Numbered from the stretch's first letter, positions 7,049 through 14,099 are shown. The stretch: DNA of 18,261 bases from Propionibacteriaceae bacterium (GCA_003153855.1 PMBM01000067.1:7459-25719); one strand, 5' to 3'. Numbers and translations: made by a program. The notes: generated by a model from the letters alone, not told the origin.

Positions 7049-7453
7049 ATGGGCGCGCCTCGAGTTGAAACCTCCAGAAGACCAGTCGATCGATACCTGA
7101 TCCGGTTCGCGGTCGCGATGTGCTCCTTCGCGGTGCTGGAGCTCGTCGGAACCCTCCTCGCCCACGCTGCAGGGCCCTCACCTTGGCGCTTCGCGGCGAT
7201 GGCACTCCCCGTGCCAGCCCTGACCGGAAGTGTCTGGGGCGCCCTCGGCATCGTCCGTGTGGCCGACGAGCTGGAGAGGCGGTCGATGGTCGAGGCCCTT
7301 GCCGTCGGGTTCGCTGGCGGGTCGCTGACGACGATCACGTACGGTCTGATGCAACTGGTCGGCGCTCCCCAGGCCAACTGGATTTTCGTGTGGGGCGTCT
7401 ATGCCATCTGGTGGGGGGTCGGGGCCGTGACTGTGCGTCGTCGTTACAGCTGA
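7049..7453 (+). CDS. Small four-helix membrane protein paired with an XRE regulator
   Basis: A 134-residue protein with four predicted membrane helices (about 17-40, 48-69, 81-104 and 111-129). A short charged loop, DELERR (73-78), lies between helices 2 and 3, and a basic RRRY sits near the C terminus. It matches, from memory, a common but poorly studied group of small membrane proteins encoded directly before a YgzD/YozG-like XRE regulator; I know of no assigned biochemical role. The ATG at 7049 is chosen over an in-frame TTG at 7013 because the TTG is part of the -35 box. The stop TGA shares its last base with the ATG of the regulator (TGATG), so translation is coupled. Confidence 0.82.
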   Translation: MGAPRVETSRRPVDRYLIRFAVAMCSFAVLELVGTLLAHAAGPSPWRFAAMALPVPALTGSVWGALGIVRVADELERRSMVEALAVGFAGGSLTTITYGLMQLVGAPQANWIFVWGVYAIWWGVGAVTVRRRYS

Positions 7454-7650
7454 TGCGCAACCGGCTCAGAGAGCTTCGTGCGCGGGCCGGGCTCACCCAG
7501 GCCGATCTGGCGGACGCGCTCGACGTCTCGCGCCAGACGGTCAACGCGCTCGAGTCCGGAAAGTACGACCCGAGCCTGCCGCTGGCGTTCCGCATCTCGC
7601 GGACGTTCAAGCTCCCTCTCGACGAGATCTTCTTCCCCGACCCGGACTGA
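7453..7650 (+). CDS. XRE/Cro-type helix-turn-helix regulator, YgzD-like
   Basis: A 65-residue protein that is almost entirely one XRE helix-turn-helix domain: NRLRELRARAGLTQADLAD, then the recognition region LDVSRQTVNALESGKYDP and the closing ISRTFKLPLDEIFFPD. There is no ligand or sensor domain, as in the small YgzD/YozG group. The ATG overlaps the stop of the membrane protein gene by one base (TGATG), so the two are made together. The palindrome over the operon's -35 box suggests negative autoregulation. The pair might sense a membrane or stress signal through the upstream protein, which is inference. It is not an obvious toxin-antitoxin pair, because the partner is a four-helix membrane protein without toxin features. 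Confidence 0.93.
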   Translation: MRNRLRELRARAGLTQADLADALDVSRQTVNALESGKYDPSLPLAFRISRTFKLPLDEIFFPDPD

Positions 7651-7678
7651 ATGGCGCGGCACTGTCAGCCGCGTTCCC

Positions 7679-7684
7679 TAGTCT
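7679..7684 (+). promoter_or_regulatory. -10 hexamer for recG, leaderless geometry
   Basis: TAGTCT ends 6 nt before the GTG at 7691, in the 40-nt gap after the XRE gene. recG can therefore be transcribed independently of the upstream module. Confidence 0.55.
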
Positions 7685-7690
7685 GGGGGC

Positions 7691-9889
7691 GTGGCTGACG
7701 TGTGGCAGACCCCGTTGTACCGGGCTCTCGAGGAACCCGTCACGCGCCTGGTGGGCGACAAGACCGGCAAGGCGTTCGAGGTTCTGGGCATCCGCACCGT
7801 CCACGACGTCCTCCGCCACATGCCGCGCCACCTCATGAGCGGCACGGACACCACCGACCTGGCGCAGCTCATGGACGACTACCGCCGCGGCGTCGTCGAC
7901 GACTACGTGGCGATCATGGCGAAGATCGCGTCGGTGAAGCAGGCGGGGGACCCGTCCCGGCTGCGTCTCGAGGTGCGCCTCACGGACGGCACGGGCTTCC
8001 TCGACGTCACATTCTTCGGCAAGAAGCACATGATCGACTACTGGCAGAAGCTGCTGAGCCGCTCGGAGCGGGGGATCTTCGCGGGCAAGCTCGGGTGGTT
8101 CCGCGACCGGCCGCAGCTCGCGCACCCGGCGTTCGCGATGGATACCGCCGGCGGCTGGGTCGGCAGCGCAGACAGCATGCGCGTGGCCCGGCAGGTGACG
8201 CGGTCGAGCTACATCGGGCTCTACCCGCAGTCCGCCAAGCTGCCGACCTGGACGATCTCCGAGTGCGCCGAGCTCGCGACCGAGCACATCGCGGGCCTGG
8301 ACGACGCTCTGCCGGAGTGGGTACGGGACGCGGCCGACGTCATCGACTTCGAGGCGGCTGTCCGCGCGGTCCACGCGCCCACGAGCCGCGAGGAGCACGC
8401 GGCCGGGAGGCGGCGCCTCATCTTCGACGAGGCCTTCGCCACGCAGGTGGCGATGGCCTACCGGCGACAGGATGCGCGGCTGCACAAGGCTCGCGCGTGG
8501 CCGCGACGCTCGGGTGGCCTGCTCGACGCGTTCGACGCGCGGCTGCCGTTCACCCTGACCGAGCAGCAGGTGGCCGTGAGCGAGGAGCTCTTCAGCGAGG
8601 TCGGACGCGCTCGCCCGATGCAGCGCCTGCTGCAGGGCGAGGTCGGCTCCGGCAAGACCGTGGTCGCGCTGCGGGCCATGCTCACCGTGGTCGACGGGGG
8701 CGGTCAGACGGTTCTGCTCGCGCCCACCGAGGTGCTCGCGCAGCAGCACCTGGCGACCGTACGGGGGCTGCTGGGGGAGCTGGGAGCAGGCGCGACCCTC
8801 GGCGCCCCGGACGGCGCGACCGACGTCGTGCTCCTCACGGGGTCGACGCCGGCGGCCCAGCGGCGGGACGTGCTGGACAAGATCGCATCCGGGGAGGCGG
8901 GCATCGTCATCGGCACCCACGCCCTGCTGGAGCAGCGCGTCGAGTTCGCCGAGCTCGGTCTCGTGGTCGTCGACGAGCAGCACAGGTTCGGCGTGGAGCA
9001 GCGCAACGCCCTCGGCACCAGGGCAGGCCAGCATCCGCACGTACTCGTCATGACCGCCACCCCGATCCCGCGCTCGGTCGCCATGACCGTGTTCGGCGAC
9101 CTCGAGGTCTCGACGATCACGGAGCTGCCGCTCGGCCGAGCCGAGATCTCGACCACGGTCGTCGACCAGGTCGCGCGCCCCGCCTGGGTGGACCGCGCGT
9201 GGCAGCGGGTCGCCGAGGAGGTCGCACAGGGGCGCCAGGCGTTCGTCATCACGCCGCGCATCACCGCCAAGGACGATGCCGTGGGCGCGTCGGTGGAGGA
9301 GATGTACGCGAAGCTCTCGTCCGGCCCGCTGAGCGCCGTGCGGGTCGCCATGCTGCACGGGCGGCTTCCCGCCGACGAGAAGTCGGACGTCATGCGCCGC
9401 TTCGCGGCCGGCGACCTGGACGTACTCGTCGCCACGACGGTCGTCGAGGTCGGCGTCGACGTACCGAACGCGACGATGATGGTCGTCTGCGACGCCGAGA
9501 GCTTCGGCATCTCCCAGCTCCACCAGCTCCGCGGCCGCATCGGCCGGGGGAGCCATCCGGGCGTGTGCCTGCTCATCACGTCGGCGGAGGTGGGCACGAA
9601 CGCGCGGGAGCGGCTGGATGCCGTCGCTGCAACCCGCGACGGCTTCGTCCTGTCGGAGGTGGACCTCCAGCAGCGTCGTGAAGGCGACGTCCTCGGGAGC
9701 AGCCAGTCGGGTGGGCGCTCGAGTCTGCGACTGCTCCGGGTGCTGGAGCACGCCGACGAGATCGCCCTCGCCCGGAGGCTCGCCGAACAGGTGGTCGAGC
9801 GCGATCCCGGACTCGGCGATCCAGGCGTCCGCGACTACGTGACCCAGGTCGAGCTCCTCGCCGAAGGGGAGTGGCAGGAAGCGACCTGA
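7691..9889 (+). CDS. recG: ATP-dependent DNA helicase RecG
   Basis: RecG remodels stalled replication forks and branched DNA. The 732-residue product has the family layout. The N-terminal wedge (OB-fold) domain includes the strand VRLTDGTGFLDVTFFGKK. It is followed by the helicase core with motif I GEVGSGKT (residues 316-323), motif II DEQH (428-431) in VVVDEQHRFGVEQR, and motif III MTATPIPRS. The second RecA-like domain has motif V, VATTVVEVGVDVPNA, and motif VI, QLRGRIGRG. The C-terminal part with QRREGDVLG is the RecG-specific segment that couples ATP hydrolysis to branch migration. Length and motifs are complete. The GTG start fits both the family N terminus and the TAGTCT box 6 nt upstream. 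A long antisense open frame across the gene is a composition artefact. Confidence 0.98.
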   Translation: MADVWQTPLYRALEEPVTRLVGDKTGKAFEVLGIRTVHDVLRHMPRHLMSGTDTTDLAQLMDDYRRGVVDDYVAIMAKIASVKQAGDPSRLRLEVRLTDGTGFLDVTFFGKKHMIDYWQKLLSRSERGIFAGKLGWFRDRPQLAHPAFAMDTAGGWVGSADSMRVARQVTRSSYIGLYPQSAKLPTWTISECAELATEHIAGLDDALPEWVRDAADVIDFEAAVRAVHAPTSREEHAAGRRRLIFDEAFATQVAMAYRRQDARLHKARAWPRRSGGLLDAFDARLPFTLTEQQVAVSEELFSEVGRARPMQRLLQGEVGSGKTVVALRAMLTVVDGGGQTVLLAPTEVLAQQHLATVRGLLGELGAGATLGAPDGATDVVLLTGSTPAAQRRDVLDKIASGEAGIVIGTHALLEQRVEFAELGLVVVDEQHRFGVEQRNALGTRAGQHPHVLVMTATPIPRSVAMTVFGDLEVSTITELPLGRAEISTTVVDQVARPAWVDRAWQRVAEEVAQGRQAFVITPRITAKDDAVGASVEEMYAKLSSGPLSAVRVAMLHGRLPADEKSDVMRRFAAGDLDVLVATTVVEVGVDVPNATMMVVCDAESFGISQLHQLRGRIGRGSHPGVCLLITSAEVGTNARERLDAVAATRDGFVLSEVDLQQRREGDVLGSSQSGGRSSLRLLRVLEHADEIALARRLAEQVVERDPGLGDPGVRDYVTQVELLAEGEWQEAT

Positions 9890-9919
9890 GCCGGTTCGCG
9901 GTAAGTACCGTCAGGTCCC

Positions 9920-9925
9920 TACGGT
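9920..9925 (+). promoter_or_regulatory. -10 hexamer for the UPF0303 gene, leaderless geometry
   Basis: TACGGT ends 6 nt before the ATG at 9932, within the 42-nt gap after recG. No Shine-Dalgarno is evident. Confidence 0.5.
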
Positions 9926-9931
9926 GGGGCC

Positions 9932-10417
9932 ATGCCGGATCACGAGAACCTCATCGCCACGCTGCGTGAGCAGGAAGAAAGCCTTGTGCTTGCGACGTTC
10001 GACCAGGCCGACGCCTGGTCGCTCGGGCGCAGGATGACAGAGAAGGCACTCGCGGCCGGCCTCGGAGTAGCCATCGAGATCCGTCGTCCCGGCTGGGTCC
10101 TGTTCAGCGTCTCCCTTCCGGGCGCGTCGCCCGACCGCATGGTCTGGGCCACCAAGAAGGGCTCGGTCGTGCTGCGGCTCGACAAGAGCAGCGCGCTGGC
10201 CGCCGCGGAGTTCGGTGACTTCGACCCTGCCACGATCGGCTGGCTGAGCCACGAGGAGTACGCGGTTGCGGGCGGGTCGTTCCCGATCCGCGTCAAGGGC
10301 GTGGGGCTGGTCGCCGCCGTGTCCGTTGCCGGGCTCTCATCCGAAGACGACCACGCGCTGGCCGTCGACACGTTGCGTGAGTGGCTCGCGAACCCGGAGG
10401 CTCCCGTACAGGCCTAG
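9932..10417 (+). CDS. UPF0303 / heme-degrading-domain (DUF336-like) family protein
   Basis: The 161-residue protein matches the UPF0303 family over its full length. It begins with the helix LIATLREQEESLVLATFDQADAWSLG, shown here in part only as a description, then has AIEIRRPGWVLFSVSLPGASPDRM, the WATKKGSVVLRLDKSS block, and the C-terminal GGSFPIRVKGVGLVAAVSVAGL with the DDH motif near the end. Relatives of the same fold (GlcG/HbpS) bind small ligands or haem, and yeast members act in protein quality control, but the bacterial role is unknown. The gene appears monocistronic with its own -10 box. Its TAG stop shares the CTAG tetranucleotide with the stop of the convergent gene. Confidence 0.85.
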   Translation: MPDHENLIATLREQEESLVLATFDQADAWSLGRRMTEKALAAGLGVAIEIRRPGWVLFSVSLPGASPDRMVWATKKGSVVLRLDKSSALAAAEFGDFDPATIGWLSHEEYAVAGGSFPIRVKGVGLVAAVSVAGLSSEDDHALAVDTLREWLANPEAPVQA

Positions 10418-10860
10418 ACGGGCCGCTTCCCGTACCGGTACTCGGGCAGCGGGTCGGGGCCGAACTCGAACCTGCGACCGGTGATCTCGGTCGGCGTGAT
10501 GCGCACGAAGTTGGTCTTGATGGTCGGGACCCACGGACGCAGCGGGAGCGCCTCGGCGCGGTCATGCGCCTCGCCCGACTCCACCACGGCAGCAGAGCCC
10601 TTGATGACCACGCTCCAGCCGCTGTTGTCGTTCCAGCCGTCCACCTCGAAGGCGACCTGCTCGTTGATGACGAGCTCGACGAGCTTCGAGCCCTCGGCCG
10701 TGCGGAAGACCAGGCTCTCACCGTCGACCACGAAGTTGAGGGGGAAGATCTCGGGCATGCCCTGGACCGCTGTCGCGAGCCGGCCGACGTCTTGGCTGGC
10801 AAGCAAATCCCAGCAGCGGCTCTCTTCGAGGACGGTCACAGGGTTCGTGGATTCGGCCAT
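10414..10860 (-). CDS. Pyridoxamine 5'-phosphate oxidase-like (split-barrel flavin-binding) protein
   Basis: A 148-residue single-domain protein of the PNPOx-like split-barrel fold, close to the Pyridox_ox_2 type. The start NPVTVLEESRCWDLLASQDVG is followed by GRLAT, the FPLNFVVDG strand, the VFRTAEGSKL segment that contacts the flavin phosphate, and the barrel strands VAFEVDGWNDNSGWSVVIKGSA. Such proteins bind FMN, F420 or haem; the cofactor here cannot be decided, and true PNPOx substrate residues are not evident. The ATG at 10860 gives the usual N terminus; a GTG at 10875 would add five residues. It is divergent from rsmD, with only 32 bp between the start codons, and its stop overlaps that of the UPF0303 gene. 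Confidence 0.87.
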   Translation of the reverse strand: MAESTNPVTVLEESRCWDLLASQDVGRLATAVQGMPEIFPLNFVVDGESLVFRTAEGSKLVELVINEQVAFEVDGWNDNSGWSVVIKGSAAVVESGEAHDRAEALPLRPWVPTIKTNFVRITPTEITGRRFEFGPDPLPEYRYGKRPV

Positions 10861-10865
10861 GGCAC

Positions 10866-10871
10866 ATTCAA
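10866..10871 (-). promoter_or_regulatory. Possible -10 hexamer for the PNPOx-like gene
   Basis: On the minus strand this reads TTGAAT, ending 5 nt before the ATG at 10860. It matches the -10 consensus only partly. It is 9 bp from the oppositely oriented rsmD -10. Confidence 0.28.
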
Positions 10872-10880
10872 ACACGCCCC

Positions 10881-10886
10881 TACCCT
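10881..10886 (+). promoter_or_regulatory. -10 hexamer for rsmD, leaderless geometry
   Basis: TACCCT ends 6 nt before the GTG at 10893. It would drive the overlapping rsmD-coaD-sepIVA unit. Confidence 0.55.
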
Positions 10887-10892
10887 GAAGGT

Positions 10893-11483
10893 GTGAGCAG
10901 GGTGATCGCTGGACGATTCAGAGGGCAGCGGCTGGCCGCTCCGCCGGGGGACCGTACACGTCCGACGAGCGACCGTGTACGCGAAGCCGTCTTCTCGTCC
11001 TTGGTGTCCTGGTGCGGCACCGGTGACCTCTCGGGGGACGAGGCACTGTCCGGCATCAGCTTCCTCGACCTGTACGGAGGCAGCGGAGGGGTCGCGATAG
11101 AGGCGGCCAGCCGCGGGGCTGTCCCCGTACGGCTCGTCGAGCGCGACGGAAAGGTCGCCGGCATTGCCCGCCGCAACGCCGACCATGTCGGCGCGAGCGT
11201 TCAGGTCACGACGTCGAGCGTGAGTGCACTTCTGTCGGGAACGCCGGACCGGGCGTACGACATCGTGTGGTTGGACCCTCCGTACGCCCTGGGCGCGGAG
11301 GAGCTCTCCGCCGCTGTCGAGGCGGTCCTCGAGCGAGGCTGGCTGGCCGAGGACGGACTGCTCGTGATCGAGCGCTCGAGCCGTACGCCCGACCCGGTTC
11401 TCCCCGCCGAACTGGCTGAGGTCTGGGGTCGCCGCTACGGTGAGACGACGGTTCACTACGCCACGAGGAAGGCCGGACAGTGA
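10893..11483 (+). CDS. rsmD: 16S rRNA (guanine-N2)-methyltransferase RsmD
   Basis: RsmD methylates G966 (E. coli numbering) of 16S rRNA using S-adenosylmethionine, late in 30S assembly. The 196-residue sequence starts with the typical VIAGRFRGQRLAAPPG and RPTSDRVREAVFSSL. The SAM-binding loop is FLDLYGGSGGVAIEAASRGA; the usual form has AGSGA, so two alanines are glycine here, which is conservative. The catalytic motif is LDPPY in DIVWLDPPYAL. The C terminus is complete. The GTG start agrees with the family and with the TACCCT box 6 nt upstream. The stop TGA overlaps the GTG of coaD (GTGA), an arrangement of rsmD and coaD common in bacteria. Confidence 0.96.
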   Translation: MSRVIAGRFRGQRLAAPPGDRTRPTSDRVREAVFSSLVSWCGTGDLSGDEALSGISFLDLYGGSGGVAIEAASRGAVPVRLVERDGKVAGIARRNADHVGASVQVTTSSVSALLSGTPDRAYDIVWLDPPYALGAEELSAAVEAVLERGWLAEDGLLVIERSSRTPDPVLPAELAEVWGRRYGETTVHYATRKAGQ

Positions 11484-11956
11484 GAGCAGTCGTGCCGGGG
11501 TCGTTCGACCCCATCACGAACGGTCACGTGGACGTGATCAGGCGGGCCCGGGCGATCTTCGACGAGGTGGTCGTGGCGGTCGGTGCCAACTCGAGCAAGA
11601 AGTACCTGTTCGAGCCGACCGAGAGGCTCGAGCTCGTACGGGCGGCCACGGCCGACATCGAGGGGGTCACCGCCGACCCGCTCACGGGGCTGCTCACCGA
11701 CTTCTGCCGCGCGCACGGTGCGGACGCCATCGTCAAGGGGGCGAGGGGAGCCGTCGACTTCGACTTCGAGGTCGGCATGGCACGAATGAACCACTCGCTG
11801 ACCGGCATCGAGACCGTCATCCTGCCTGCCGCCGCACAGTGGTCCTACGTATCCAGCACACTGGTACGAGAGATCGCAACGTTGGGAGGCGACGCGACAC
11901 CGTACGTACCGGCCGTTGTCGCCCGACGACTCGCCACGAGGAGGGCACATGACTGA
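11480..11956 (+). CDS. coaD: Phosphopantetheine adenylyltransferase (PPAT)
   Basis: CoaD transfers AMP from ATP to 4'-phosphopantetheine, the penultimate step of coenzyme A synthesis. The 158-residue length is typical. The nucleotidyltransferase motif TNGH (residues 13-16) lies in PGSFDPITNGHVDVI, and the second phosphate-binding motif is in WSYVSSTLVREIA. The substrate-binding KGARGAVDFDFEVGMARMN region is normal. The start is GTG within the rsmD stop (GTGA overlap), with AGGAAGG at 11466-11472 as Shine-Dalgarno, so it is translationally coupled. Its last codons overlap the start of the sepIVA-like gene by 8 nt. Confidence 0.97.
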   Translation: MRAVVPGSFDPITNGHVDVIRRARAIFDEVVVAVGANSSKKYLFEPTERLELVRAATADIEGVTADPLTGLLTDFCRAHGADAIVKGARGAVDFDFEVGMARMNHSLTGIETVILPAAAQWSYVSSTLVREIATLGGDATPYVPAVVARRLATRRAHD

Positions 11957-12473
11957 CAACACTGCTTCGGACACGGACACCGAGCTCTCCACGACCGAGA
12001 AGGACCTGGCGAAGCTCAGGGGCATCGTCGTCGACGCGCGGAACGTCCCGATGTCCGCGAGCTGCATGGTCAACCGCGCCGAGGTCCTGAGTCTCATCGA
12101 CCGCATCGTCGCCGGGCTGCCGGAGGAGATCGAACGGTCCCGTGCCGTCATCAGCGAGCAGTTCTCAGCCCACGCGCATGCCCGTGAGCAGGCGGCGGAG
12201 ATCATCGAGAGCGCCCGCAACGAGGCCAAGGAGATCGCCAGCGTCTCCGGTGTCGCACGCCAGGCGAACGAGTACGCCGAGACGACCAAGGCCCAGGCGG
12301 ACGAGGAAGCCCGCCAGATCCGCATCGAGGCCGACATGTACGTGGATGGCCGGCTCGCCGAGTTCGAGGCGTCGCTGCAGAAGACGTCGAGCCAGGTCGT
12401 GCTCATGCGCGAGCAGCTCGCCAAACGGTCCAAGCTCGACGACAGCGACGTCGAGGCGCTCCCCAGCATCTAG
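11949..12473 (+). CDS. sepIVA: SepIVA-like septation protein (DivIVA-related coiled coil), short form
   Basis: The 174-residue product aligns, from memory, with mycobacterial SepIVA (Rv2927c/MSMEG_2416), a DivIVA-related protein needed for septum formation. The N-terminal block LRGIVVDARNVPMSASCMV (23-41) and the following AEVLSLIDRIVAGLPEEI match the SepIVA head. The C-terminal block ADMYVDGRLAEFEASL matches its tail. Between them is a predicted coiled coil rich in Ala, Glu and Arg that is about 70 residues shorter than in Mycobacterium (about 245 aa total). Position supports the call: SepIVA also precedes DUF177, rpmF and rnc there. The ATG has a perfect AGGAGG at 11939-11944 and overlaps the coaD stop, so an in-frame start further upstream is unlikely. 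Function as a cytoplasmic division or cell-wall scaffold is inferred. Confidence 0.82.
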   Translation: MTDNTASDTDTELSTTEKDLAKLRGIVVDARNVPMSASCMVNRAEVLSLIDRIVAGLPEEIERSRAVISEQFSAHAHAREQAAEIIESARNEAKEIASVSGVARQANEYAETTKAQADEEARQIRIEADMYVDGRLAEFEASLQKTSSQVVLMREQLAKRSKLDDSDVEALPSI

Positions 12474-12534
12474 TGGACCGTGCCCACTCGTGGCGCCAGG
12501 GATCATCGATTAGCAGAAGCCACGCAGCGGCAGG

Positions 12535-12540
12535 TAGGGT
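12535..12540 (+). promoter_or_regulatory. -10 hexamer for the DUF177-rpmF operon
   Basis: TAGGGT lies 47 nt before the ATG at 12588, in the 114-nt gap after the sepIVA-like gene. The transcript would start near 12547 and have a leader of about 40 nt with AAGGGG as Shine-Dalgarno. Unlike the other TANNNT boxes it is not in leaderless position. Confidence 0.4.
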
Positions 12541-12587
12541 TGACCCTCGGTGTCACCAAGCCCGTCCGGAAGTTGAAGGGGTACGAG

Positions 12588-13130
12588 ATGACTCACCGTC
12601 GTCAGCCTGACCCACGCTCAAGTCTCGTCTTCGAGACCCACGAGCTGGCGAGGTCGACTGGGACGATGAAGACTCTTCGTCGTACCGCTGATGCGCCAGC
12701 GGATCTCGGGATCGGTGTCATCGGAGTACCCGAGGGTTCTCCGGTCGAGCTGGACCTCAAGCTCGAGGCGGTGGGCGAGGGGGTGCTGGTCACCGGGACC
12801 GCAGTGGTCGCGTTGGCCGGGGAGTGCACACGCTGCCTGAGGCCGATCTCCGACACGATGGAGATCGACATCCAGGAGCTGTTCTACTACCCGGGCAACG
12901 AACCCGACGACGAGGCGGCACGGAACGAGGCTGAGCTCATCAACCTCGAACCGGTCCTCCGCGACGCCGTGGTGCTGGACTTGCCGTTCGCACCGCTGTG
13001 CCAGGAAGATTGTCTGGGCATCTGCCCGATCTGCGGCGCAGATCTCAATGACGATCCTGACCATGGGCACGACGAAGAAGGAGATCCCCGCTGGGGAACT
13101 CTGAAGCAGTGGTCGGCCACGCAGGACTAG
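12588..13130 (+). CDS. DUF177/YceD family protein linked to ribosome large-subunit genes
   Basis: A 180-residue protein of the DUF177 (YceD) family, which in E. coli and plants is linked to 23S rRNA accumulation and is nearly always encoded just before rpmF. The N terminus has FETHELARSTGTMKTLRRT. The middle shows the EC(T)RCL pair (Cys80, Cys83), and the C-terminal part has LCQEDCLGICPICGADLN (Cys138, 142, 146, 149), a likely zinc site, followed by the usual DPRWGTLKQW. The ATG at 12588 is chosen because AAGGGG (12576-12581) lies 6 nt upstream. An in-frame ATG at 12480 would add 36 residues that cross the predicted promoter and have no family match. Followed by rpmF after 44 nt. Confidence 0.92.
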   Translation: MTHRRQPDPRSSLVFETHELARSTGTMKTLRRTADAPADLGIGVIGVPEGSPVELDLKLEAVGEGVLVTGTAVVALAGECTRCLRPISDTMEIDIQELFYYPGNEPDDEAARNEAELINLEPVLRDAVVLDLPFAPLCQEDCLGICPICGADLNDDPDHGHDEEGDPRWGTLKQWSATQD

Positions 13131-13174
13131 CAGCATCGCCAGGCACAGCGCCTGGTCCGGACGAGGAGTAACAC

Positions 13175-13366
13175 ATGGCGGTTCCCAAGCGGCGGTTGTC
13201 GCGCAGCAACACGCATTCGCGCCGGTCGCAGTGGAAGGCCGCCGTGCCTACCCTCGTGACGTGCAGCAACCCGGCGTGCAAGGCTCCGCACCTGCCCCAC
13301 ACCGCATGCCCGACGTGTGGCCAGTACGGTGCCAAGGGCACCCGCCGGCAGGTGCTCGAGGCCTGA
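13175..13366 (+). CDS. rpmF: 50S ribosomal protein L32, zinc-binding type
   Basis: The 63-residue protein has the standard L32 start [21 protein letters not shown] and a zinc ribbon with Cys30, Cys35, Cys45 and Cys48. The first pair is C-x4-C (CSNPAC), not the C-x2-C seen in Streptomyces; I recall the longer spacing from Nocardioidaceae, which supports the taxonomic guess. The ATG is preceded by GAGGAG at 13163-13168, spaced 6 nt. It is co-directional with DUF177 and followed by rnc after 10 nt, as in many bacteria. The cysteines mark the zinc-requiring form. Confidence 0.98.
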   Translation: MAVPKRRLSRSNTHSRRSQWKAAVPTLVTCSNPACKAPHLPHTACPTCGQYGAKGTRRQVLEA

Positions 13367-13376
13367 GAACCCGGCC

Positions 13377-14099
13377 ATGAGCCAGGTTCTCGCCGTTCTG
13401 AGCCAGCTGGGGATCGAGCTCGAACCCCAGCTGTATCGCCTTGCCGTGACGCATCGCAGCTGGGCGTACGAGAACGGTGGCGTCCCCACCAACGAGCGTC
13501 TCGAGTTCCTCGGCGACGCGGTGCTCGGGGTCGTCGTCACCGAGTACCTCTATCTGACGTACCCTCGCGAACCCGAGGGCATCCTCGCGAAGCTGCGGGC
13601 GGCGGTCGTCAACGCGCAGTCACTCGCGGCTGTCGCGCGCTCCCTGGACCTCGGTCACGAGCTGCTCCTCGGACGCGGTGAGGCCACGACGGGTGGCCGG
13701 GACAAGGCATCGATCCTCGCCGACACGCTCGAGGCGGTCATCGGCGCGGTCTTCCTCCAGCACGGCATCGCGTCCGCCGGCCTCTTCGTCCATGCACTGT
13801 TCGACCCCGTCGTCGCGGATGCGGCCACGCTCGGCGCCGGCCTCGACTGGAAGACCAGCCTCCAGGAGCTGTCGGCGATGCTCGCCCTCGGCGTGCCCAC
13901 CTACCAGGTGAGTGAGTCCGGCCCGGACCACGACAAGCGGTTCGAGGCGTTCGCCGTCGTGAGCGACGAGCTGTACGGACCGGGGCACGGCCTCAACAAG
14001 AAGCAGGCCGAGCAGGAAGCCGCGGCCGCAGCGTTCGCGGCCCTCAAGAAGCTCTGGGACTCCCAGCACACCGCCGTCGCCGGCGGGATCGGTGCCTGA
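13377..14099 (+). CDS. rnc: Ribonuclease III
   Basis: RNase III cuts double-stranded RNA and processes the rRNA precursor. The 240-residue product has the signature [12 protein letters not shown] (residues 40-51) with catalytic Glu43 and Asp47. The second acidic pair is in [13 protein letters not shown] (Asp116, Glu119). The C-terminal double-stranded RNA-binding domain runs from about 163 to 232 and ends with the basic [14 protein letters not shown] motif. The ATG at 13377 is chosen, 10 nt after the rpmF stop; an in-frame ATG at 13317 lies inside rpmF and would add residues without family support. Shine-Dalgarno is weak, so coupling to rpmF is likely. The 3' end overlaps mutM by 8 nt. Confidence 0.97.
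   Translation: MSQVLAVLSQLGIELEPQLYRLAVTHRSWAYENGGVPTNERLEFLGDAVLGVVVTEYLYLTYPREPEGILAKLRAAVVNAQSLAAVARSLDLGHELLLGRGEATTGGRDKASILADTLEAVIGAVFLQHGIASAGLFVHALFDPVVADAATLGAGLDWKTSLQELSAMLALGVPTYQVSESGPDHDKRFEAFAVVSDELYGPGHGLNKKQAEQEAAAAAFAALKKLWDSQHTAVAGGIGA

Noticed and set aside
7049..7650. Toxin-antitoxin system
   Set aside because: The regulator fits an antitoxin-like HTH, but the partner has four membrane helices and no toxin or nuclease features. The order and type match membrane protein/YgzD-like pairs better.
7607..9751. Very long open frames opposite recG and in its second frame
   Set aside because: Both are Arg/Ala-rich or Asp/Arg/His-rich without any motif and overlap a complete RecG with all helicase motifs.
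12480..12587. Longer DUF177 protein starting at an in-frame ATG
   Set aside because: The extra 36 residues cross a TAGGGT box and have no Shine-Dalgarno, while ATG 12588 has AAGGGG at good spacing and the normal family N terminus.
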